Source: Channallabes apus (Eukaryota; Chordata; Actinopteri; Siluriformes; Clariidae). From it: a DNA stretch of 64,000 nucleotides. The notes beneath the pieces are model-generated. The model did no database searches. It was not told where the DNA came from and was given only the letters and a program-made list of their open reading frames with translations. The translations under genes were made by a program, and so were the position numbers. This document shows, piece by piece, positions 33,880-44,068 of this stretch. The stretch spans positions 6,352,476 to 6,416,475 of the forward strand of contig CM060121.1 of the NCBI GenBank assembly GCA_030522415.1, given 5' to 3'. Every line of letters starts with the position of its first letter. Position 1 is the first letter of the stretch.

Positions 33880-36800
33880 ATGCCCGGTCTGAGAGAAGCT
33901 GGCTTAGCTGCCGCAGCCCTGGCACTAACCGGAGGTGTCGCGTACGCTATCTGGAGTTTACGAAGCAACAAGAAAAACGACGCAGAAACGCCGACTGTAG
34001 AGCAGAATGTAAACGCGGAGAGGCGGGAAACGTTAGTCGAGGCCAGAGTAAGGAGTGAGAGCGCGCGCGAGGTTCCCGCCCCTGTCACTCAGGTTTGAGA
34101 TATTTCACTACAAACACACTAATTTCACTCGGTTATCCAGTGCTAGTGCTAGCTAACTGCTTAGCTAACCTGCGCAAGTGTAAAGACTACAGGTTTACAT
34201 CTAAACCAATCAGCAGTCATCGCTGTGACCTTTAACCCCGTTGCCATGGAGCGTTGTGATATTCGATTTGATTCAAAAGCAAAAAGTTTAATGTCTGATT
34301 TATTTCAAGCTGTTTTTTTTAAACAGGTTTTGAACTAGTGTTCAAACTAACTATTGTTTTTTTTAATCGACTCATCTATAGATCACTAAAATAATTAATT
34401 GATTAGTCATATCGTAAATGTCACAATTACTCAACAGCTCATGTTTTTAAGCGATTAGATTTTAAATTCAGCTTGAGGTTGTTTTGAGCATGGCACTGTC
34501 GCCTTGCACCTGCAGGGTCTGGGTTCAATTCTCGGCGAGGTTCTTCTTCTTCTTCTCTGGTTTCTGGCGGGTCGCAACCAACTTCATAGGTGCATATCGC
34601 CACCTACTGTACCGGGGTGTGTAATATCAAGGTTTTTGTTCTTTAGTTACAAAAAATAAATAAATAAATAAAACAACGATGATTGCATTATCCTGTTTAT
34701 ATTTTCACTTCTAACCTCGGCGAGGTTCGATTCCTGCCTCTGTGTGTATGGAGTTTACATGTTACTGTGCTTGGAGGGTTCCATCAGTACACCGGTTTCA
34801 TCCCACTGTCCAAAAACTTGCTGATTATGCCAATTGGCGTTTGCTAATTGCCCTTAGTCTGTGAATGTGTGTTTGTGTGTGTGCCCATGCGCCAAGTCTC
34901 CTTGGATAGGCTCCAGGCCCACCACTGACACTGTGCTGCCTTCCAAAATATTTTAAAAAATGTAATAATTTTCCAAAAAACTGAATTTTATAATTTTATA
35001 GCTCGCTCTATCATCCGGAGATCGCTGGTTCGGTTCCCGGGTGATGCTGTAACCTCTCACAGCCGGAGGTCTAGAGAGAGCTGATTGGCCGAGCTCTCTC
35101 AGAGGGGAGGGATGAGAGATACTTCATGCTCCCACATTAATGACGGCTCTACAGCCAATCAGGGTGCATCTGTGAGCTCACGCATGCAGAAGGAGCGGAT
35201 AGCGCTGTCCTCCGATTGTGTTACTCCGCCCCTAATGGTGCGTGAGCGAGCAGTTCGAAAAGATGCAGTCGGCTGGCGTCACGTGGTTCGGAGGAAACAC
35301 GTGATAGTCTTCGACACTCCCGACTGAGTGGTAGGAGTAGCCTTAATGTGGGAGCCCCCTAGTGAAGGGGAGGAATTGGACCCGATTAAATTAGGGAAAA
35401 AAATCAGGAGAAAAAACCCAAAAAAATAATACAGTGCAAACTCAACAAAGGTCTAGTAGTCTAATTAATCTGGGTTTGTCACATACCAAGAGATCCATAC
35501 CAACTGGAATACATAATAATAGTGCTGAGAGGTTCCAGCATTGTGCCCTTTGTTTCCAGTGAAGGGTAACAGTGATGTTTTAGGAAGAAATATCTGCTTC
35601 CTGGTTTGTTTTGGCAACAAATTGGGGACGGTCCTTTTGTTTTCCCGCATGATTGTGCCCACTGGATATCACAATAAATACTGTAACTGGCAATCAGCAG
35701 GAGTCAATTGTGCAAGCGTTTCTAAAAACAAGAAGATAATCTCAGCTTCTCTGATTCTGTGACTGAAGGCAGTCAGATGCCATGGAGATGGAATCACTTT
35801 GTCAAGACATTCTATTTCCTCCAATTGTTCTTTCGTCCTTGTTGTATGTTGCTATTAGACATAAGCGCAAGTACCTAAGATCAGCATGTGGGTTTTATTA
35901 GGGCTATGTTGATAGGTGGCTTGACTAGACTACACTGCCCCTAAGTGAGAATAAGTATGTGAATGTGTGTGTACTGTACATTGTGCCCTGTGATGGAATG
36001 CCATCCCAAACCCAGTGTTCACATGATTTTTGCTTTTATTCTTGTATGTGTGTGCAGCAGGAACAAGCAAGAGGTTCTCAGGTGCTGGTGTTGGGTTTGG
36101 ATGGCGCAGGCAAGTCAAGTCTTCTTCAGTGCTTTGTGACAGGCACCGCTGAGATGGAAGTGTCACCCACTAAGGGGTTCAATGCCGTCTCTATCAACAG
36201 GGAGGAGCTGCGCATCGACTTCTTAGAGAGTATGCACACAAAGTACATACACTGTGTGCTCATTTACTTGTCACTTAATGTCTTGATAGCGCAGTTTAAA
36301 TATAAGGATGAAGACATTTGTTTATTACGTTGTATAAGAAGTAAAACAGGAATGTAGAAACAGTTAGGAATGTCCTGTTATAGGAAAATAATTAATGACA
36401 GGGTGGAGCGATGCTTTTACAGCCCCAAGGTCGATTACTTTCCCATTCCTCTTACACCACAACAGTTAATGCTATTAAAAGCTGTTTTTAATCCATGCAT
36501 GGAACGTCTGTGAAGTTAGTTCTTATTCATTCTCTTTACTTCCCATTTGCTTGTTGTATATTAGCTTGTCGTGGCACTAAGAAACCAGAAAGCACAACAT
36601 TCCAAATATTTTTTCACAAATGTTCCAAAGCCGTCACATTTAAGATTACTTACGTTTCTCATTAGTCTTTGATCATATTTAAAATCCCTATTTGAAGTCT
36701 TGAGGATGTTAAGGTAATGTCTAGTTTTTATATCTGCACATGTCTGCTCTTTACTCTTCCTGTATGGTGTGTAGTCGGAGGCGAGGAGAAGCTCAGAGAA

Positions 36801-37798
36801 TTCTGGCCCATGTATATGAAAAAGGCTCGGCTGTTGGTGTTCGTGCTGGACGCGGCCGACTCCACACGTTTTCCTCTGGCTAAAACCAGCCTGCACCAGC
36901 TTCTGGCCTCTGACCCGTTCCTGCCGCTTGTTCTGCTGGCTAACAAACAGGTAAAGGTTTACTAGGTCCAACCAAGTGTTGGGCTGGTAAATCTGAAATG
37001 TATTAAATAAGAAAAGATTCAGTAAGGTTCTATACAATGTTTTTGTAAGTGTTATTTTGCATTTTAAAAAAAAACGTGCTCATTCAAGTCAAACCGGGAG
37101 TTTATTTCTCTATATACTTCTTTTCTAATAATGGTGAATGATTGTGTGTACAGTTCACACAGACAGATGTGTCCCTGCGACAAGTTATCCATCATCGTTA
37201 GAAGCTCGGGCATTCCACTTGCTGAATGTTCACAAGATCGTCATTCACAGACTTACGGCCTGCTTTAAAATGTTTGCACCTTTCAAATGTTTTACTGCCG
37301 TACTGTGCTTTAGCTTTTCTGTAAATGCCAATCACTTTAATGCCTTCATTCACGAGACATTCCATCACCAAGTCCCGGTTTGACTTGAACTTCATATAAT
37401 AATACTGTAAACGTGTATTGTCAGTCTCCAAGCTCCATAGTTTATTAAACCAAATAATATATTATAATATATAATAATATATTCTTCCTCTTCAGATTGT
37501 TGTTGTTGTTCTTCTTGGTATTATAGTAATGACAAGACCTTCAGAATGCACTGCTATTGCATGTAGTATCTGTGTTTTGTCCTGAATAGCATCCTAAGCT
37601 CTGTTTGTCTCTGTCTATTCCACTCAGGACCTCCCGGGTGCGTCTGGGGTGACCGAGCTGTACGAGTCAATGGCGTTGGGGTCAGATTGCGACGGTCGTA
37701 AGCTATGTGTTTTGGGCACGCAAGTTCAAAAAGGCTCGGCCGATATCAGCGTACAGGACGCTTATGCACTCATCCTCGAGATGATGAACAGTAACTGA
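33880..37798 (+). CDS. arl9: ADP-ribosylation factor-like 9, 243 aa
   Basis: Four exons join in frame: 33880-34092, 36058-36229, 36775-36950, 37628-37798. Residues 6-25 are hydrophobic (AGLAAAALALTGGVAYAIW), a likely membrane anchor, then a charged linker to about 72. The G domain has the P-loop GLDGAGKS (84-91), switch I PTKGFN with Thr109, EIGGEE (128-133) where ARF proteins have DVGGQ, and NKQD (185-188, split across exons 3 and 4). The usual catalytic glutamine is therefore glutamate, and the Asp of DxxG is Glu. ARL9 and ARL10 are known for a non-canonical switch II, so this fits the family and suggests weak intrinsic GTPase activity. Position next to SRP72 and THEGL supports ARL9 over ARL10. 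Exon 2 has a tandem CAGCAG acceptor. Cellular role in fish is unknown. Confidence 0.92.
34480..34960 (+). repeat. Decayed SINE-A split by a younger retroposon
   Basis: The head (GCACTGTCGCCTTGCACC...GGGTTCAATTC) ends at 34543, and the body resumes at 34716 with CTCGGCGAGGTTCGATTCC and continues to the 'ggataggctccagg' 3' block. The interruption is the insert at 34544-34715. In ARL9 intron 1. Confidence 0.75.
34544..34715 (+). repeat. Retroposon family C inserted in SINE-A, 13-bp target duplication
   Basis: The insert, with 'gcatatcgccacctactgtac' and an A-rich (AAAT)n stretch, is flanked by CTCGGCGAGGTTC at 34531-34543 and 34716-34728. A second copy in reverse lies at 38738-38815. The long duplication indicates LINE-driven insertion. 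Confidence 0.82.
34998..35400 (+). repeat. Dispersed GC-rich fish SINE-like repeat
   Basis: Begins with a tRNA-like segment containing GGTTCGGTTCCC, then a roughly 350-bp GC-rich body ending in an A-rich 'aaattagggaaaaaaat' tail. The length, head and tail fit a SINE. In ARL9 intron 1. Confidence 0.6.
37085..37431 (-). pseudogene. Mariner-like transposase N-terminal relic
   Basis: Minus-strand frame 37431-37198 reads KSNRDLVMECLVNEGIKVIG ... KHFKAGRKSVNDD, the first helix-turn-helix region of mariner (HTH_48-type) transposases. No catalytic part is present. In ARL9 intron 3. Confidence 0.65.
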
Positions 37799-38221
37799 CT
37801 ATCAGAATACCAGCGCCGCAACTGACTGGCTAATATCAGCCTCAACAATGATGTTGCTTAATGGTTACATGTTTTCAACTAAGATTAAGATATCAGGGCT
37901 TGTATTGCTAAACCAAAGGCATTCCTTAAGCAAAAAGCACTAAGCACGGTTGTTCAAGGTTACGGGTTACTGATTGTTACATCAGTATTTAAATAACACT
38001 TAAGAAACACTTATTCAAGTGTTTTTATTTTATTTTTTTATTTTATTCAGTGTAGCTTGAATGTTCTTGTATAACCACTGCAAGTTCCTGATCACTGCGT
38101 TTAATACTGTAAAGACTGTTATGGATGTGTCTGTGGTTAACATGGATGCAGTTGTTATATTGTTATATATTGTTATCTATATTTCATAGATGTTTGGTAC
38201 TTTGTGTTAGATTTTTAAAGC

Positions 38222-38258
38222 AATAAATTTGTTTAAAAACTATGCAAGTATCCAATAA
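38222..38258 (+). promoter_or_regulatory. ARL9 polyadenylation signals
   Basis: Two hexamers, AATAAA at 38222 and another at 38254, about 430-460 nt after the ARL9 stop. Confidence 0.6.
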
Positions 38259-38259
38259 A

Positions 38260-39351
38260 AATGTTCACATGGATGCTGCTGCTTTTTATTTTCATTACCA
38301 AAATTCCACTTGTTAATCATTAGTTAAAAATATTATCATGGATCATAGACATGAAAATTAAATGTACATAATAGATAAAATGTAGTCGACTAGCTGAGAA
38401 AAGTTGATGTAGTGGCATGAAGTCTGCAGTTTTTTCGAAAATCGAAACCCCCCAGTTTAACGTCAAGCAAGCCATGTGGTTAAATCACATCACACACTCA
38501 TTTAAAAAAAATATATATTTTATTAATCATGAAACATAAGCAGGGAACAAGGAAACATAATCAAGATTGCAGTCCTGTAACACAGCCAAAAATGAAACAG
38601 ATGAAGCAGAGAGTTATGTCTTTCTATAGCAGTTTATCTTTCAAAATCAGCACGTCCTGTTTTTAAAATGTTTTATTCTTATTCCACAATCAACATTCAC
38701 ATTAGTAATACCGTTCTGTACCTGAGTGCACTTGCGTATCCACAGTCCCTGCTACAGTAGGTGGCAGTACGCACCTAGTTGGATTGCATGCCACCAATAA
38801 AAACAAAGAACAGTACATGTACAACCTAATATTATTGATATTTTCGAACAAACCTCTGGCCTGATTTCTTATTTTATCAGTTATAGTAGCAGGAGATGAG
38901 ATCAGCATGTACTGCACAAATACAGTATGCAGGTTTCGAAGGAGACAGGTGTCGATCACATTCTAGTCCAATTCAGGTTTCTGGTATGGATAGCTTTCAC
39001 ATCTGATTCGCACCATACCTGAGTACAGCATACCATAGTCAAGACCTCCTGTTTTAGTAGACCCAGTGCATGGTACGTTGTGTCCACTTTGTGTAAATAG
39101 ACCAGACTGGTGTATCCATCATACATACTTGAAAATCATGAAATCATGTTCTGATTTCGTTGCAACACGTCCTGATTGATCGTCAAGCTCAGCTTTCCCC
39201 TGCATCACAGAGACGCAAATGATACCACGGCCTGCTTTTGTAATCCCATGCTACTTTATTTGTGCTGAGCCATGTGAGACCTGTAGCTCAGGTAACGAGT
39301 GCCGTGGAAACGACTGAGAGTTCCACTCGGTGATTCAGCCACCTAAGCAAC
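38260..39351. other. ARL9-THEGL intergenic spacer
   Basis: Mostly unremarkable AT-rich sequence apart from the retroposon C copy at 38738-38815. The 100 bp before the THEGL start are GC-richer. No gene seen. Confidence 0.5.
38738..38815 (-). repeat. Retroposon family C, partial reverse copy
   Basis: The complement contains 'aactaggtgcgtactgccacctactgtag', matching the insert at 34544-34715. Confidence 0.6.
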
Positions 39352-42300
39352 ATGGCGTCTCCAAACACAAGTAACGTCTCTGTTTATTTGATAACTAATA
39401 TATTCTTAGTGTACAGAAATATTTAACACCTAATTGTGTTATACTTTTTATATATTTATTGTTTTTTTTTTTCCTCCAGGGCATTTCAGGTCAAATCCAT
39501 CACCCAGGTAAAGAAGTGGACATGCTCGTAATTCCTAAGCATGAACTGTAACACTGTTGTCTGTTGTTGGACGCTGATTTAATTTTTCAGAATCCTGCAG
39601 CTCGCTCGGCCTCGAGAATCTAAAACGGTTTGGCTCACAACACCCGTGTAAGCATTTTAAAGCTTCATACTGTACAGATCTTGACATTGATATCACTTGT
39701 ATGTAGGTAAGACAAATCGTACTCTTCTGTTTTTATTTCCTGCATATAGGCGTCAGGATGAAAAAAAATGCATAACTTTTCTAGTTTTCTATTTCATTCA
39801 GGGCAAGTATTCCAGCATTAAGTTATCCTTAATAAATTGTAATGTACACTACAGAAAGGTGAATTGGGGAAACCAGGAGACAATATGGTCACCATCCTGG
39901 TCCGCATTACAAGCCGTACCGACAGCAAGGATTCTAGCTCTGTCGCAACCCAAAAAGGATTTCTCTGCCCTTCGTGAAGAAATGCTTCGGTAGGAAAATT
40001 ATTCAGTAAGGACGTAAATCATATAACTTAACCTTAGGTACGATTTGATCTAAAGGTGCACGAAGCTAAACTGTACTTACTGTGATGCGCGGTGATAAAT
40101 CAGTGTTTTGCTAATGTATAAAACACAATCAAGCATGACATACATATATGGTTTATATGGTTTTTGGCAACAAATATTAATTAAAGCTATTGCATTATAA
40201 AGCTCCATTCTTTTTTAGCAACGTTCTCCCAGTTTAGCTCCAATCAATTGACTTTTATTCCAGTGCCCAAACTGCGAAAGAGTATATAGTAACATCTTCT
40301 AATGGTTTTAGTTTAGTGATTTATTTTCTGTCTTCTAGAACAATACTGGAGATTTCAAAACTATAAAATAACACATACAGAATTAGAAAATTAAGCAACA
40401 ACAACAACAATCAGTTGTTATTTTAACACATGAAGGTCAGCCATTCTGCAATAGTTCTCGCAAGAACAGAACGTCGAGTGCATTTGCAAAACCCATCAAG
40501 CTCCATGATGAAACTGGCTCTCATGAAGACCATTCCCGGAAAGCAAGACCAAAACCTACCTCTGCTGAGGAGAAGTTCAATTAGAGTTACCAGCTTCGAA
40601 AAACCCAAAAAACAAACAGCAAATCAGATTAGAGCCGTTGTGACGTAGCAGACATCTCAATATAATTTTTCACTTTTTCCAAGAAGATATTATTGTCATT
40701 GGACTTTCGGCTGCTCTCACCATGGGGTCGCCACGGAGGACCATCCAATCCGCACACAACTTGGCACAGGTTTTATGTCAGACGCCCTTCCTGAAGCAAC
40801 CTCTCATTTTTTTCAGGGCTTGAAAGCAGCACTGCATCCAGTGGCTGGGCTTTGGGTATTGTGTGGGAACTTCCGCATGGCAGACAAGAAACCTACCACT
40901 AAGCCAACAATGCCCTCATAATATATTATTGTTCACTCACTCATTCATCATCAATACTGCTTTATCTGGTATACAGGGTTGCCTTGAGCCTATCCAAGAA
41001 GACTTGGGGCACGACGTGGGGTACACCCTGGAAGTAATGCCAAATCCATTGCAGTGACACACACACACACACACTCATTCACACACTACGGGCAATTGGG
41101 GAATGCCAGTTTTCCTAATCTGTCTGTCTTTGTCCTGTGGGAGGAAACCAGTGTATCTGGAGGAAACCCACCAAGTACGGGGAGAACATGCAAACTCCTT
41201 GCACACAGACCCCAAGGAGGGAATTGAACACCGAAACCTGGAGGTGCAAGACGACAGCGCTAACCGCTAAAGCCACCATGCTGCTGATATTATTGTTCAT
41301 TCATTCATTTTCTATACCGCTTAATCCTGTGTTCAGGGTCGCGGGGGACCTGGAGCCTATCCCAGGAGACTTCGGGCACTAGGCGGGGTACACCCTGGAC
41401 AGGGTGAGAATCCATCGCAGAGCACTCACACATACACACACTCACACACCCAATCACACACTACGGGCAATTTTTTGGGAACGCCAATTAGCCTAACCTG
41501 CATATCTTTGGACTGTCGGAGGAAACCAGAGTACCCGGAGGAAACCCACCAAGCACGGGGAGAACATGCAGACTCCATGCACACAGAGACGGGAATCGAG
41601 CCTGGCCGGGGAATCGAACCCAGACCCTGGAGGTGCAAGGCGACAGTGCTAACCACTACACCACCGCGCCGCCTTGACATTATTGTTATCTTACCAAAAT
41701 AACTGCTTTGACACTTCAAACATGGGCAATGAGTGCATTTTATAACAAAACCGCAGCTTTTACTGGTGTACAGTGGTAATGGTTCTATAAGTGTATACTG
41801 GTTTTTCCTCCCAGTTCTGGTCATCGGCATTAGTACTGTATGTTATCATTCTCAATTTTCTCTCATTATTGTAGAGATTTAAAAGTGCTAAACAGCTTAC
41901 AGTTACAACTATTTAAATACAATTTCCAGTGTGACAATGTGGTAATTGTCAAAAAAAACGTTTATTTACACTAATAAAAGTAAAACAATGGTTTTATGGA
42001 CAGATCTGGCCCTGTTGGCGTTCCATAACGATTAGCTTTTCCGCTTAGCGATGACTTCGCGCGCCCTCACGCGCGTTTGTGTTTCATTCTGTTTAGGAAA
42101 AGGCGCGTGGAGTTTGAGGAAGAAAAGAAGAAGGGGGCGTGGCTTCCTTCCAGTACAGCTCAGTATGAACATGTCACGCGCTTGGCAGCCCCAAATTATC
42201 GCCATAGGAGCCTCAGGGCAGTCAGGTATGAGGTCACGCAGGAAGCACGTGACTTAGGGGGGAGTCGGTGTGTGACACAGAGGAGATGATTTTTTCTTTT

Positions 42301-42536
42301 TAATGAATCTAATTTTTAATTGAGATATGATTCACCAGTCTATGGGGATATTTACAGTAATATACACACACATGGCAGCCAGAATTATGCAAATGTAGCA
42401 ATTAATAATTATTAATAAATGACCAATTATTATATGTGTTATATAATTATAAATGTCCAATAGTGTCAGATTTAAAATTTATTCAGTTTTACTCATGATT
42501 TAAATAGATTTGCTTAAACTGTGATAGTTGTTAATC

Positions 42537-42571
<35 letters not shown>

Positions 42572-42802
42572 GCGTGCATGAGTAGCCCCCCTCACACAGA
42601 CCGATGTGAGCATAGCTGTCCTGTGTGGCACATCAGCCCTGCAGTCCGCACAGCTGTCGCCTCTCCTCGAATTCTTCAGCTTGCTCAGCCCAGACACACA
42701 CACCCCGAGTTCAAGAGCAACCGCCAGGTCTCACAAACTCACATGCACACACACACACAATACCTATCATGATGAATAAATTACAAAAGCAGTTTAATCC
42801 AT

Positions 42803-42835
<33 letters not shown>

Positions 42836-43421
42836 CACTGTAGAACACAGAAACGTGCATTTCATGTGCAGCTAAATCAGCTCGGGCGAGTCCGAGACTC
42901 GAGCAGTTGTGTGTGCCCAGACTGCGAGAGAGCAAACTCTTCTACCAGCTTGGACATCCTGAGAGCTCCATCAGGCCAGTAAGTGTGTGCGAGCGAAAGA
43001 GAGACATTACTGCAAAAGTATTTTGTAGTCAAAAACTACAATCAAAAAATGTATCGCTCCAAGTCCAACCTTAGTTGTTGAATCATGTCAGTTTAGTGAT
43101 TTATTATAGGGTTTTTTTTTGTCACATGTGTTTGTAAATTAGGACATGTATGTGTGTGATTCTCTATTCACAAATGGGTTTTACATTTTTGAGGAAAATA
43201 GAGAGAGGAATTTGTGGTTACATTACCAACAAACAGTGGTGTGGGTCTGATTGCTGTGGATCCCACAAAACCCTCTGGAAAATCAAATGTAATCAGAGGT
43301 CAGTTTTACTGTAGTACTTAATTGGTGGAAAGTTGGATAAAAACTCCATAAATCTTGGCTTTGGTAAGACATTCCATCATGTTTATCTCATTCCAAGACC
43401 TTTAATTTTTCAAGTTGATGG

Positions 43422-43474
<53 letters not shown>

Positions 43475-44029
43475 CCAGGCTCGATTCCCGTCTCTGTGTG
43501 CATGGAGTTTGCATGTTCTCCCTGTGCTTGGTGGGTTTCCTCCGGGTACTCCGGTTTCCTCCCACAGTCCAAAGATATGCAGGTTAGGCTAATTGGCGTT
43601 CCTAAATTGCCCGTAGTGTGTGATTGGGTGTGTGAGTGTGTGTATGTGTGTGTGCCCTGCGATGGATTGGCACCCTGTCCAGGGTGTACCCCGCCTAGTG
43701 CCCGAAGTCTCCTGGGATAGGCTCCAGGTCCCCCGCGACCCTGAACACAGGATTAAGCGGTATAGAAGATGAATGAATGAATGAATGAATATATATATAT
43801 ACATACATATAGTGTGTGTATATACCAGTGGTAGCTCAGTGGTTAAGGCATTGGACTACAGTTCGGAAGATCCCAGGTTCAAACCCCACAACCACCAAGT
43901 TGCCACTGTTGGGCCCTTGAGCAAGGCCCTTAACCCTCAACTGCTCAGATGTGTAAATGACATAAAAAAAAATTAAGTCGCTCTGGATAAGAGCGTCTGC
44001 CAAATGTATATATATATATATATATATGC

Positions 44030-44068
<39 letters not shown>

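Noticed and set aside
39748..39854. Alternative THEGL exon starting after 'atatag'
   Set aside because: Joining here reads through AT-rich text without THEG features; the acceptor at 39854 gives correct phase and continues straight into the repeat.
42051..42289. Independent small ORFs near 42.1 kb
   Set aside because: They are extensions of THEGL exon 5 past its donor site.
42596..42727. Stronger-looking acceptor CACACAG for THEGL exon 6
   Set aside because: It shifts the frame to an early stop, while the acceptor at 42585 preserves the THEG repeat frame.
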